The notes: generated by a model from the sequence alone, not told the origin. A DNA stretch of 64,000 nucleotides from Theocolax elegans (GCA_026168455.1 CM047426.1:25479058-25543057), one strand, 5' to 3'. Positions 1-10,977 are shown, counted from the stretch's first letter. Translations and numbers: made by a program.

Positions 1-93
1 TGAATTGTTTCAGTTTTTTAATTCAATATCTTAGATATAATTCTGGGGTTGAAAGGTGCAGATCCCTGTAATTCGGGTCCAACATCTCCTTAA
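1..93. mobile_element. Truncated copy of a TTAA-flanked MITE (same family as 43112-43497)
   Basis: Read in reverse, the left end of the element at 43112 matches this stretch: a motif close to TTGAAAGGTG, then GATCCCTGTAA, GGGTCC and ACATC, followed by TTAA at 90-93. The match runs back to the first base, so the element is cut by the window edge. No coding capacity is visible. The TTAA boundary is seen directly; a piggyBac-like mobilising transposase is inference. Confidence 0.6.
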
Positions 94-1030
94 TCAGCAA
101 GTTTCCGTTGTACAGGGTGACATCATTTTTTATGCATCGGATTTAAGCAACTTTTTTCAATTACAATTAATTATATATAAGCGGAGGTCCCAGTTTAAGC
201 CCGGGCAGAGGATGTTTTTTTCATTGAAACTAGCAACAATTCCTCGGTCGCTAACGCTCCCTCGGTCGAAACTACACTAAATATATACTTATTTTTTTAA
301 TTTTTTTTAAATTTATAATTTTACAATTTAATTGAATAAAAATGTAAAATATAATATAATGTGTAATTAATTAACCTAGTATTCAGTTACAATCAATTTT
401 TTTTAGTCAATAAAATAAAAATAACAGTGTATTATATTTGCAACATTGTATATACTTATTTAATCTTAGTCAATTACACAAGACTTTATAGATACTGAAC
501 ATATTTCTACATAATACTGAAACAATTAAAAAAAATTAAAAATAATCGACATGATAAAACTTACACTGGAGTAAGGAATTTTAATTTTAATTTTTAATAC
601 GTAGTAACACATATATCATTACTTACAATATTTCCACACTATTCCTATAAGAAGCTACATCAATCTATTAACAAATGTGTTATTTTTCTGCCAGAATAAT
701 ATTTTCAACAACAAAAATTAGAATATAAAATTATTCTTTGACCATTATACATATATTTCATGCTTTTTCTTGATGTTTCACGGAACGGAGATGAAGAATT
801 TAAAATTTCATACAAAATTACTACACTCAGCTAATGCATCGTATGTATTCAATTATTCTTTCAAACAAATAATTATACGCAATAATTGAATTATAAAAAA
901 AATTTTCAGATTAAAATTTTGGCTAAAAGATTTATTTTCACATTTTATTAATTTTGTTTTATATTCAAAAATCTTTTATAAAAAAGAATATTAGATTAAA
1001 TAATATTATATTATATATGTTATCAAAATT
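94..1030. other. AT-rich, no gene seen
   Basis: No convincing coding sequence. Positions about 230-285 carry a motif (CTCGGTCGCTAACGC followed by CCCTCGGT) that recurs near 16,855 and 18,750, so this is probably a fragment of an unclassified dispersed repeat. The rest is A/T-rich sequence. Confidence 0.6.
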
Positions 1031-1600
1031 TATTAGAGTAATAGTACTGTTTTTGTCAGTGTTCATATTACTGTGACCACTTTTTTTTACCGAAAACCGC
1101 GATAAAATATTTTTGGAATTTTTCTACTAAACCCCCTCTTACCCCCTACCACTCAATCATTACATGGGAAATAAATTAAGACTGGTTGTCATATTCAATG
1201 TTGACCATTCCTCCCACCTTCCTTCATCTTTAAAATAGGGGATAAAAAAGAGTGGTTGTCATATTGTTATTCACCTGTACCGAAACCCCTAAATTATTTT
1301 TGGAATTTTACTAATTTTATTCCCCCCCCCCTCCCCCTCTTGCCCCTTCTCCATCTAGCAATAAATGGAGGATAAATGAAGAGTGATTATCATATCGCTA
1401 TTCACCGTAACCAAAAACCTCATCGTAGTTCTTTTTTTGAATAAAAAAGAATGGTCGTCATATTCTAATTCATATATACCGATAACCTCTATAAAATATT
1501 TAAAAAATTTTCTAATTTTACCCCTCCCCCCTTCATGACTCTTCCTGCACCTATCATTAGATGTGAGATAAATGATGTGTGGTTGTCGTATTCAGCGTTA
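1031..1600. repeat. Imperfect tandem repeat, unit about 199 bp with two half-units
   Basis: The motif TGGTTGTCATATTC or close variants occurs at about 1183, 1253, 1384, 1452 and 1581. Spacing alternates near 70 and 130 bp, giving a dimeric unit of about 199 bp. C-rich blocks precede each motif. A segment with ACTGTGACCACTTT at about 1031-1090 recurs at about 1879-1937, so the array lies between related flanks. No coding potential. Confidence 0.6.
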
Positions 1601-1682
1601 ACCCTTCCACTGCACACATACGTTTAATTCTTGTAATTTTTGGGATACCGAACACCGGAGAACGGATGAATTTTGATATATA
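1598..1682. repeat. Segment duplicated at 3739-3860
   Basis: Both copies start with GCGTTAACCCTTCCACT and end with CACCGGAGAACGGATGAATT. The two copies sit either side of the 59-bp minisatellite. The right copy has extra GGACACC-type short repeats. The sequence from 1683 to 2087 is AT-rich with nothing recognisable. Confidence 0.7.
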
Positions 1683-2087
1683 TATATATGTATATAGATG
1701 ATAAATCAAAAATAAAATTTTAATTTTTTTATCCACCTTTCTCACTCATTTTACACCTTTGTAATAGAGTATGATGAAAAATGTGTAAAAAGTATATTTA
1801 AATGTGATAAAAAAACAGAACGAATCATCAAATAAAATATATATTACATTAAAATATATTATTTAAGTTATAAAAATTATTAGACTGACAGTACTGCTTT
1901 AGTCTATGTTAGTATTACTGTGACCACTTTATTTTTACATTATTTATGTATGTAGTGACTATTATTTATTATTAATTACTTATAATATTACTTACAGGTA
2001 TGTTCTTAATATAATAATTTAATTTGGTACAAAAATATACAAACATTGTAGTAGTGGCAAAAGTGCTTACACACATTTTTAATATTT

Positions 2088-3740
2088 TATCCCGTAATTA
2101 GTGGAATTATCCCGGAACACCTCACGAATTCCCGAAACATCGAGAAAATCCCGTAATTAGTGAAGTATCCCGAAATAACTCAGAAACTCCCGAAGTATCC
2201 ACTAAATCCCAAAATTAGTGAAGTTAACCCGGCATACCTCAGAAATTATAGAAATATTTAGAAAATCTCGAAATTAGTGGAGCTATCCCGGAATACATCA
2301 AAAATTCCCGAAATACCAGAGAAAATCCCGAAATACCACAGAAAATCCCGAAATATGCAGGAAATACCATAGAAAATCCCGAAATACCATACAAAATCTT
2401 GAAACAACCAGAAAATCCCGAAATTAGGGAATTTATCTCGAAATACCACAGAAAATCCCGAAATATGCAGGAAATCACAAAATTAGTGGAGTTCCCGGAT
2501 TACTACAGAAAATCCCGAAATACTACAGAAAATCCCGAAATACCATAGAAAATCCCGAAATACCATACAAAATCTTGAAACAACCAGAAAATCCCGAAAT
2601 TGGTGGAGTTATCCCAGAATACGTCAGAAAATACCGAAACATCCAGAAAATCCCGAAATTGGTGGATTTATCCCGGAATACCACAGGAAATTCCGAAACA
2701 TCCAGGAAATCCAGAAATTCGTGGAGTTACCCGGGATACGTCAGAAAATCCCGATACATTCAAGAAATCCCGAAATCGGTGGATTTATCCCAGAATACGA
2801 CAGAAAATCACGAAATACCATAGAACATCTTGAAGCATCCAGGAAATTCCGAAATTGGTGGATTTATCCCGGAATACCACAGAATATCCCGAAACATCCA
2901 GGAAATCCCGAAGGTGGTGGAGTTACCCGGAATACGTCAGAAAATTCCGAAACATCCAGAATATCCCGAAATTGATGGATTTATCCCGACATCTCACAGA
3001 AAACACCGAAACATTCAGGATATCCCGAAATTGGTGGATTTATTCCGGAATACCACAGAATATCACGAAATACCATAGAACATCTTGAAGCATCCAGGAA
3101 ATCCCAAAATTGGTGGATTTATCCCGGAATACCACAGAATATCCCGAAACATCCAGGAAATCCGGAAAGTGGTGGAGTTACCCGGAATACGTCGGAAAAT
3201 CCCGAAACATCCAGGAATTTCGAAATTGGTGGATCATTACGGAATACCTCAGAAAATCCCGACACATCCAGGAAATCCCGAAATTGGTGGAGTTATCCCG
3301 GAATACTTAAGAAAATCCCGAAACATCCAGGAAAACCCTAAATTAGTGAAGATTTCCCGGCATATCAAAGAAATTACCGAATTATTTAGAAAATCCCGAA
3401 ATTAGTGGAGTTATCCCGGAATACCTCAAAATTTCCCGAAATATCCAGGAAATCCCGTATGTAGTGAAGTCATCCCGAAATACCACAGAAAAACCCGAGA
3501 CTTGCAGGAAATCCCGAAATTGGTGGAGTTATCCCGGAATACTTAAGAAAATCCCGAAACATCCAGGAAAACCCTAAATTAGTGAAGATTTCCCGGCATA
3601 TCAAAGAAATTACCGAATTATTTAGAAAATCCCGAAACTAGTGCAGTTATCCCGGAATATCTCAAAATATCCCGAAATATCCAGGAAATCCCGTATTTAG
3701 TGAAGTTATCCCGAAATAATTCAGAAATTCCCGAAATATC
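2088..3740. repeat. Minisatellite, unit 59 bp, about 28 copies
   Basis: The unit centres on ATCCCGAAATTGGTGGA, TATCCCGGAATACC and ACATCCAGGAAAT. Successive units in 2600-3300 align at 59 bp. Left units are more diverged. A block beginning near 3275 reappears 236 bp later (4 x 59), which is a local higher-order duplication. Because 59 is not a multiple of 3, apparent reading frames of up to about 106 codons cycle through all three frames. They are not genes. Confidence 0.93.
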
Positions 3741-3860
3741 AGCGTTAACCCTTCCACTCCACACATACTCTTAATTCTTACATCAGGAGACCGGACACCG
3801 CCGCGGGACACCGGACACCACCGCCGGACACCGGAGAACGGATGAATTTTAATATAATAT
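3739..3860. repeat. Second copy of the minisatellite-flanking segment
   Basis: Related to 1598-1682, with an inserted GC-rich run of ACCGGACACC-type repeats near 3788-3830. It marks the right boundary of the 59-bp array. Confidence 0.65.
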
Positions 3861-3910
3861 AGATTTCGAAAGTTTTTTAAGATTTTTTTCGTTACTTGTT
3901 AAAAAGTTGT

Positions 3911-4335
3911 TCTCCCTATCTTACCGACCTCGAAAATCACAAAATTAGTTATAATTAAAAAAGAGCGTTAATTTACGTAAATCGAGGAGAACGGTGCCCT
4001 TCATTTTTAATAATCTACGTGTGTTCAAAATTGGAGACAAAAATATCATTTTTTTGTCGACTAATCCCTGACCAAAAATGGTGGCATGGCTTTTAATTAG
4101 ACGAGCATATAACCTCAAATAGCAGGAAATTACCGTAAATTTTGGTAAGAGATTACGCGAAAACCAATCGATATTTTTGCTTCAAATTTTGAACAAACAC
4201 AGATCATTAATAAAGGAACGGCACTGTTCTCCTCGATTTACGTAAACTAACGCTTTTTTTTAATTATAACATTTTATGTGATTTTCGAGTTCGGTAAGGT
4301 AGGCAGGATAAAACATGGCTTTGGTACCCCCTTAA
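3911..4335. mobile_element. TIR MITE with TTAA right edge
   Basis: Long inverted repeats: the left arm has CTTACCGACCTCGAAAATCAC and TTTACGTAAATCGAGGAGAA. The right arm carries their reverse complements at about 4215-4320 and ends CCCCC followed by TTAA at 4332-4335. The outermost left terminus is missing. No open reading frame. It belongs to the group whose ends read TTAAGGGGG. Confidence 0.75.
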
Positions 4336-4443
4336 ATGACATAATATAATAAATAAATAAAACGAGTAAACACATTATTACTTAAAATTTTGAAAGATTA
4401 CTCGCTACTATTATGTTACTATTTTAAGTAATATCTAAGTTTT

Positions 4444-5140
4444 CGTTATTATCCATGCGGTTTCTTGGCAAAAAAAAGTAAGCACATAGACAATCATCGT
4501 TAAATTTTTTAAATATATTTCTATCTCCGGAACCTTTTCACATGACGGCCAAACTTTAGAAATTAGAATTTCAAATTTACGCTGCTACAACTTCTGTAAT
4601 TTCGTTATTATCCACGAAGATATTCAGTGAATGCAGATAGGCACATAAATAATCATCTCTGAATTTTTAAAAAATATTTTTACGTTCAGAACCATTTCAA
4701 ATTGGAGGCCAAACGTTAAAAAAATCAACAAATGCATATTTACTTGGCTACAATTTTTAAATTTTCGTTATTATCCACGAAGTTTTTTAAGTAAATGCCA
4801 GTAGGCACATAAACAATCATCCCTGAATTTTTTCCAAATATTTCTATGTCTGGAACCTTTACAAAATGGAGGCAGAAAATATTAGAAAAATTGAAAATTT
4901 CATATGTAATTGGCTACAAATTCTGCTACTTCGTTATTATCCACGCGGATTCTTGGGAAAAATAAGAAAACACATAGACAATCATCTATGAATATTTAAA
5001 AAATGTTTCTATGTATGAAACCTTTTCAATATGGCGCCCAAACTTTAAAAAAACAGAGAATTTCGAACTTACGCTGATACAATTTCCGTGATTTCGTTAT
5101 TGTCCACGCGGTTCTTTAGTAAATGCAAATTAACACCTGA
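4444..5140. repeat. Tandem repeat, unit about 163 bp, 4 or more diverged copies
   Basis: CGTTATTATCCAC or a variant starts at 4444, 4603, 4766, 4932 and 5094, giving spacings of 159, 163, 166 and 162 bp. Each unit also carries a GCACATA-ACAATCAT block and a GGAACCTTT-like block. The copies are diverged and satellite-like. No coding. Confidence 0.85.
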
Positions 5141-5336
5141 TTAGACACAAATCTATCCTCGGCAAAACAAAAGCAAATGCGCATCGGAAAATATTTTTTT
5201 TTCCTTACTCTAACTTAAAAATCACAACTTTGTTGCTTCTTTTCGGTATCCCGTGATGTAAAATACAGTTCATAACTGGTACGTCAAGACTTTTTTACCA
5301 AACTCGTTTCAACCCGAGCGGTATACGCATCTACCC

Positions 5337-5385
5337 ACGCACACATGCACACACACCCATTTCACACACACACATACAAATATCA
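5337..5385. repeat. CA-rich microsatellite
   Basis: Interrupted (CA)n: runs such as ACACATGCACACACACCC and CACACACACACATAC. Confidence 0.85.
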
Positions 5386-5667
5386 CAGCAAAAATAGCAC
5401 AGTATGAAATATTTTCAAATAGCATTCTCTTCACTACAACTACCCTCCGAAATCACATTATAAGAGTAGGAGCCATCGATGTTTTGATACAAAAGTTAAT
5501 GTATGAGTTAAAAAGCTGTAATATTTTTTCAGTATAATTTAAAAGTAATTTTAATGTGTTTAACTGTCCTTATATATAAAATTGCTAATTCGTAAAATGT
5601 ACTCTTGGCTTTGGCGTTAGGTACCGCTTCGACTGATGATTGTAAATCAATTTAGGTTTAATCAACT

Positions 5668-5767
5668 NNNNNNNNNNNNNNNNNNNNNNNNNNNNNNNNN
5701 NNNNNNNNNNNNNNNNNNNNNNNNNNNNNNNNNNNNNNNNNNNNNNNNNNNNNNNNNNNNNNNNNNN
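5668..5767. other. Assembly gap of 100 N
   Basis: Exactly 100 undetermined bases, a conventional placeholder length. True length is unknown. The sequence right of the gap is the 3' part of a Penelope-like element, so the missing part may hold more of that element. Confidence 0.99.
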
Positions 5768-5880
5768 TGGGCTGTAACATTATATTCATTATCAAGCACC
5801 TGAAGAGGTCTGCAAACCTAGCAGACGAAACGTTGTGCACATACATAAATAAATTGGATTTATTTATTATTGACCCTTTA
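5768..5880 (+). mobile_element. 3' terminal fragment of a Penelope-like element (PLE)
   Basis: The core GCAGACGAAACGTTGTGCAC resembles the sequence just downstream of the GIY-YIG reading frame of the minus-strand PLE at 26616-26659. It is followed by ATAAATAAATTGG and a TTTATTTATTATTG tail. Any upstream coding part would lie in or beyond the gap. The match to the second copy is visible; PLE assignment rests on that copy's GIY-YIG protein. Confidence 0.6.
5796..5838 (+). ncRNA. Hammerhead-ribozyme-like fold in PLE end
   Basis: Order seen: helix I strand GCAC (5796-5799), CTGAAGA (5800-5806), one extra G, stem GTCTGC/GCAGAC closed by a 7-nt loop (5808-5826), GAAA (5827-5830), then ACGTT and helix I strand GTGC (5835-5838). 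CUGANGA and GAAA are the invariant hammerhead boxes. The self-complementary ACGU could form helix III in a dimer, as reported for PLE hammerheads. Predicted cleavage is after ACGUU. The extra base between CUGAAGA and stem II departs from the consensus, so activity is uncertain. Confidence 0.6.
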
Positions 5881-6448
5881 CAATCGACTATTTACTAATT
5901 CAACAATGGGGGGTGAAAATTACAAATTATTGTAAATTTCTTACACAAATGTAATTTTAGATTATAAGATATTATGTATTAACAAATAAATGTAATGCGA
6001 TATGAACCTGTACTGGTTCAAAAGCTTAATAAAAAAAAATTAAAAATAAATTTACAAAACAATAACGAGTCATTACATAGTTTTGATTCAAAGGATAATA
6101 ATATAGACCATGGTTAGTATTTAGGGTTTTCTGTCCTCTGTCAGCTTATGTAAATGAAGTCGTACTGTACCCGTGCAACGAAGTCAAAATACCTCTAACA
6201 TCACAACCCTAAATATACCAGTTGGTTTGCTAGCAATTTTGAATAATACAAGAAACAGAATTGGAAGAAAACTAATGAATAATTTTTGAATATTGCAACC
6301 AATGAACTTTGTGTCATATTATGTAATCGCGATGACTTCAGTCCACACGAATTAAGGAAAAATATATTATTCTTATTTTTAGTTTAATAGCAGAAGTATA
6401 GTAAATACTTTTATATTTATAAAGTTTAAAGTTTGGTAGTATTAACAT
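5881..6448. other. AT-rich, no gene seen
   Basis: Nothing recognisable beyond A/T-rich sequence; no reading frame of note. Confidence 0.6.
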
Positions 6449-6839
6449 ATGCCTTGTCAAAGGCTTTTGGGTATCATCCTAAACCGTTATTTCGCTTCCT
6501 TTAAACCCTCTCTTTTCCCCATCGTTTCGCATTCGCCTGGGGTTATTCGCCTGTGGAGGAGGGAAAATCTATGGCCAAACCTTGCGGAGTAAATGGCATT
6601 TAGGAAAACCTTCTCTGAGATGGTTCGAAGTTTTAAAATATATATTTTAAGTGTCAAAGTCACATTGTGTTGGCTTCTACACCGAAATAGAACATTTCAT
6701 ACCTTTCGCTCATGTTGTAGAGTATAAAAAAACCCTAAACGATCCTGACAGCCGCAAGAGGATAGGACACTTATCCAATTACTAGTCGCATCAAGTGCTG
6801 CGTAACTTTCATTGTTGGCACTCTGCTACCGCGTCGGTA
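6449..6839 (-). mobile_element. 5S rRNA-headed SINE (SINE3-like), copy 1
   Basis: Shares its body with 38403-38809 and 57384-57774: a CGCATTCGCC-GGGGTTA block, a GAGGGAAAA block, an AGGAAAACCTTC block and GCCGCA near the head. The head (about 6740-6839, read on the minus strand) corresponds to the 5S-like part of copy 2 but is more eroded: the 5S box AGTTAAGCAGC reads AGTTACGCAGC here. Full length is about 390 bp. A functional internal Pol III promoter is unlikely in this copy. Confidence 0.7.
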
Positions 6840-7112
6840 CTTTTATATTATTATGTAACCTTTCGACAAATATCTACATTTTCACGATTAAACATCTTAC
6901 ATATTTTAAAAAATCTGAGTTGGCGCCTTTTTCCCCCTAAAGGGATAATATTAGTGCAATTAAAACTATAATAAATATATATAAATAAACAAGAATTTTT
7001 TTTTCATTTCGTCTATATCGAATAACAAATTGAAATATCTTCTACGCTGATAATGAAAAAGACACATTTGCTTTCTGGTGCGAGGTGAAACCTTATTTAT
7101 CCGGAGTGCAAA

Positions 7113-7196
7113 GATGGAACCTTCTTCAACCGCAATGCGAGATGGAACTTTCTTCAACCACGCTACGAGATGGAACCTTCTTCAACCGAGTTGTGA
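7113..7196. repeat. 28-bp minisatellite, three copies
   Basis: GATGGAACCTTCTTCAACC or a one-base variant starts at 7113, 7141 and 7169, with a degenerate fourth start at 7197. Period is exactly 28 bp. Confidence 0.88.
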
Positions 7197-7319
7197 GATA
7201 CGACCTTGTTCCTCTCTAAACAAACTTAAACTAATAGCATTATTGACTATGTTATGCATTGCTGAAACGTACAGAAAAATACGTTCGGTACAAAGTCCAC
7301 TAGTGGAAGATTTAATTGA

Positions 7320-7475
7320 ACCCAAGCGATAGGATCTGCCTTAGCGCTCGTGCTGTTCAGCCTCAAGTCGTAGGCGTAACCACATCGCGAATGGATTTGA
7401 ATGGTTGGAAACGGCGCCCTGGAGTTTGTTGCCTCTCTCGTACACGCAATGGGAGGAAAAGGTGAAAGAGGGAGA

Positions 7476-7506
<31 letters not shown>

Positions 7507-7740
7507 CGAAAGAGAGTGGTTAGAAACTGCAGATGTCGGGAGATGAACCGCAGAAAGAGACGCAGCCTCGAGAAAGAGAGGAAAGAAGGCGAAGGTATTA
7601 AACTTGCATGAGCGAACCTCTCCCGGCCCTCCGGCCTGAATGGTAATTAAAGCGTGTGAGACTTTGTTACGACGCTCGATTCTCGCGCGTCCGTTCTAAG
7701 TTGATTCGCGAACCTTCCTACTCTATCCTCTTCAAAAAAA
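7320..7740. other. GC-richer, purine-rich island with (GA)n tract
   Basis: A GA-rich stretch at about 7461-7520 (repeated GAGAGAGA and GAAAGAGAG) sits in DNA clearly richer in G and C than its surroundings. No splice-consistent coding frame was recognised; the frame across the GA tract is compositional. It could be a regulatory island (GA repeats bind GAGA-factor-type proteins in insects), but that is inference. Confidence 0.4.
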
Positions 7741-8857
7741 TCAGAATACATCAATCAAACATTGTTTGTGCACTAATCATGAAATTCTTCTTTATTTTCA
7801 ATCCGAGATAAGAAGATTTTTGCAACTGTTTTGCTTGCGAATTTAATCAGAATTAAACTTATTCGTATAAATAAATGTGTATTTAAATAAAATATTATAT
7901 CAACTTTTTAACCAAAAATACGAACACTATTATTTTATTATATAAACGACAAGAAAATATTTACAATCAATTATTATAAAAATCAGAAAGAACTGTTGTT
8001 AGGTACTCCTATTATACTATAGATCCCCTCCTCACTTTGCGTTTATTCTATGTTACCAGGTATCGAATCAACAGGTGAGAATAGAAACGCAAAACCGATT
8101 GAAAAACGGAGAACTCAGTAAGAAGAAGATATGCGGCGTTCCGAAACAATCGGCTCCACCTTCGATTAAGAGTGAAACGGAAGCAGGAGAACGGGGACTT
8201 TCCGCGGGAGCCTAAAATGTTCTCGACCGATCGAAGGTCCAGATAAGTCTCGGCTACGCTTCGGCTCCCCTTTCATGCCGGCCAACATCCTCGCCTGTTT
8301 TAATGCAGCGATGTACAGGCACGCCAGTATACCCCATCGAACTCAGTCAGGAACGACTAATGTGAAAGAAAGAGGGAGAGAATGCGGCAGAGTTGCCGCC
8401 AAGCAGTTTATATACTCGTTGATTTATTAAGGATATCCACCCGCCGTCGTGCGCGGTTTTGCGACATTGCCAACCAATCTTTCGTTCCTGACAACTCTCT
8501 TTTTTTTTTGTTTGTATATTTAGAAATATATCTTTCGACATTTACAATAAATGCTTTTCACTTTCTTATTTTTTAATTATTCCGTTACGTCAATCCACCA
8601 TTTATTTTTCTATTGTTTTTGCTATAAATAAAAACAAATTTTTTACATGTCATCATTTTCATTATAATGTTCGATTATTTAAATTTTGAATATAATTCGT
8701 TTTTTAAGAGTATAAGTGTTTATACAGTTAAAAAGTTTAAATGTTGTAGAAAGATGAATGTTTCCTATAAATGTTATTAAAAATTGTTTGGATATACAAT
8801 AATACTCAACAATTAATGAAAAAAAAACACATTTTGTATATTATATATATATATATA
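7741..8857. other. AT-rich with a moderately GC-rich patch at about 8040-8470; no gene
   Basis: The patch contains CGATTAAGAGTGAAACGGAAG-like sequence and CpG-rich stretches but no recognisable protein. A TA repeat lies near 8845. No feature can be supported. Confidence 0.5.
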
Positions 8858-9453
8858 AAATATGAAGAAAGCTGAAGTTTTAGGCTTAATCGGTCTTTTG
8901 ACGATAATATAAACAAATATCGTAAAACTTAGCCAAAAAAAACACTTGACTTTGATCGTTTATAAATAGAAATAAACATAAATACTCTAGCCCAAATTCG
9001 AAAGAAATCTGAGATCAGGTGGATATAGAATTTAAATAATAAATTAAAATATATTGATTTGGTCTAAAATTGTAGAAAAAAGGAAAATAAGAAAAAAATT
9101 AGCCTAAAAAATTAGTAAATTTTTTAATTTTAAATAGTCATCAAAATATCGTTAAATTTATTTTTTTTTCATAACTTTCGACAAAATTAAGATATTTTAG
9201 CTTCTTTTTTAATTCAATCTACTCGATTTCAGCTTTCTCTCAAACTTGTATTTGAGTATTTATCTTCATTTATTTTTTAATTATATGCAATCAAAGATAA
9301 GGGTTTTTTTTAGTGAAGTTGTTCAATTATTGCTTATATCTATCGTAAAAAAGAGCGTTAGAGAGTAAAACTCTGGGTTTTTTTATATTAGTAGTAAACA
9401 TATCCTAGAGTTTGGTAAAATTCCGTTTTCGGGAGTTGGGATACTATCCTTGT
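8858..9453. mobile_element. Foldback-type MITE with long inverted arms, 5'-truncated copy
   Basis: The centre GCCTAAAAAATTAGTAAAT and the flanking ATAGTCATCAAAATATCG match the copy at 61747-62408 closely. The right end has TCCTAGAGTTTGGTAAA, then a motif near CCGTTTTCGGGAG and terminal ACTATCCTTGT. The left arm, with ATATGAAGAAAGCTGAAG, mirrors the right arm but lacks the outermost 90 bp or so. No coding. Confidence 0.75.
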
Positions 9454-9480
9454 CACGTTGTAATAATGATCAAAAAGATT

Positions 9481-9606
9481 AGTTCCAGGTTCGTGCCAAT
9501 TGATACAAGCACACCAGTGGAGAATTATTGCATTTTCAACAAGTCCATTTTTCACAATAGATTGACATGTCTCCGTTACTGATTAACTCAATGACAGCAT
9601 AAAAGG
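9481..9606 (+). mobile_element. tRNA-derived SINE, truncated copy
   Basis: Body matches 26365-26553: CCAATTGATACAAGCAC, TTTTCAACAAG and CTCCGTTACTGATTA followed by GCATAAAAGGA. The B box is disrupted (CCAGGTTCG followed by a deletion). It lies 27 bp right of the foldback element. Confidence 0.7.
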
Positions 9607-10054
9607 ACCCTAGTAGAAATTTAAATCTAAGAACTAGGAATTAAAAATTAATAGTAAATACCTTGCGAAAAAATACTTTTTCACCCACTTTATTACCACT
9701 TAGTAGAATACCATAACCTAAAAATATTCGAATAACGTTTCCATCTTTCCGGGAACAGTAAACTTTAAAATTCCTATAGTTTCGGATAGATGTTTTACGT
9801 TTTCGTCTGATTTATGATTTATGACTAATTTCTGTTATATTTCCAGTATATACGAAGATAAATGCAATTTTACTATATTTTTCACTTGTCTATTTTATAA
9901 GCTAAAGTTTATAAACTAAAAATTAGCTCCAAACAGAAGAAAATTTATATTTTAGTCTATTTAGTGGTTAAAAATTGGGAGAAAAAGCATTTAACCGAGA
10001 GGATAAAAATATTTAGAGTATCGCGTCCCAAAGTCTAATAGGTTTTAATTCAAA
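9607..10054. other. AT-rich, no gene seen
   Basis: No repeat or coding pattern that I can support. Confidence 0.55.
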
Positions 10055-10270
10055 TCTACGAAAATATACGATTCTCCGTGATTCTTCGGTACATAAATTT
10101 TTTAAGGTGTCTTTGTTGTATTGACCTGGAACTTTGTAGAATGACTTATTATTGAAATTTAGTGCTTTCTATATTCGGGTTTTGCATAATATTGCGTATT
10201 TTTTTAAATAAATTTAATAATTATCTTTTTTGGCTTGGTCGGTAATCCATCGGGTTAGCCACCCCTTTAA
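10055..10270. mobile_element. TTAA-type MITE, right-hand part
   Basis: Internal text (TTCCGTGAT-like, GGTGTC-TTGTTGTATT, GAATGACTTATTATT, AATAATTATCTTTTTT) matches 49347-49600. The right terminus reads TAACCCATC in reverse, with GCCACCCCTTTAAA at the end and TTAA at 10267-10270. This complements the left end at 49347, which reads TTAAGGGGGTGGCATACC. Confidence 0.7.
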
Positions 10271-10286
10271 ACACAAATACGCAAAA

Positions 10287-10977
10287 TATTTTTCTTATCC
10301 CGCACACCGAAAGTACGTAGTTTCGTAGCAACCATAGCCAGCAGAAAGCGTCACTTTTGTGGTAAGCTACAGATATACGCGCGCTCTGATTGGCTGGGTA
10401 ATTTTCCGATTGCCTGCTTAAAAGATAACAACAAAAACAAAAAAGGAGCGAGAATTTTTCGCGCACATGTTCATGCATTCAACCTATTATGCTATTTAAC
10501 CATTCAATTGCACTTTTAATATAATTACTTGTAAATGCAACAAAGAAAATTAATAAGACATTTTATGTCATTACAATTAAACTAAAAAAAATAGTTGTTA
10601 CTTCAATAATAAAATGTATTCTAATTTTCATAGCTTTTATATGTTTCAAATAAAAAGTATAAAAATGTGATTATATTTTTTTCATTTTAGTATGAACCTA
10701 ATAAACATTTGCGTGTGTACTTTATGCCCGCCCCGCAAAAGTCGGGCGGGCATAAGAAATAACCCCGATTACTAGCCTTAAAATCAAAATTGGAAAATAT
10801 AGTAATGGAACGCAGCGCGTTACGTCGTTGTCTGCAGAGGTCGTGCCGAGCGCCCTAACAGAAAGGCAAAGACATTTATATATACCTGTAAATACAGGGG
10901 GTGATAGGCTTCTAGGTTATTTTATTAGTTATTATTAATTATTGAACGTACTTTCGGTGTCCGGAATAAGAAAAATA
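10287..10977. mobile_element. Element bounded by a 31-bp inverted repeat
   Basis: 10287-10317 and the reverse complement of 10947-10977 match at 29 of 31 positions (TATTTTTCTTAT, two differences, then ACACCGAAAGTACG). No transposase is visible inside. Both ends are compatible with a TA target, so a Tc1/mariner-type MITE is possible, but no flanking duplication proves it. It contains a GC-rich hairpin at 10723-10754 and an ATTGG motif near 10390. Confidence 0.6.
10723..10754. other. Strong GC-rich hairpin
   Basis: TATGCCCGCCC pairs perfectly with GGGCGGGCATA across a short loop around CAAAAGT, with one bulged C allowing further CG pairs. It is very G/C-rich in an A/T-rich setting. It could be a structural part of the surrounding TIR element; a transcriptional role is not shown. 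Confidence 0.75.

Noticed and set aside
2239..3405. Overlapping 60-106-codon frames rich in RKSRNIQEIPK
   Set aside because: They follow the 59-bp tandem unit through all three frames; no start context or domain.
2088..3740. CRISPR-like array
   Set aside because: There is no alternation of constant repeat and unique spacer; the unit is continuous, and this is eukaryotic DNA.
5658..5846. Minus-strand frame across the N gap
   Set aside because: A third of it is undetermined sequence, and the rest is the PLE terminal region.
10221..10478. 85-codon minus-strand frame
   Set aside because: It spans the end of a MITE and the start of the TIR element, so it is chimeric and non-coding.
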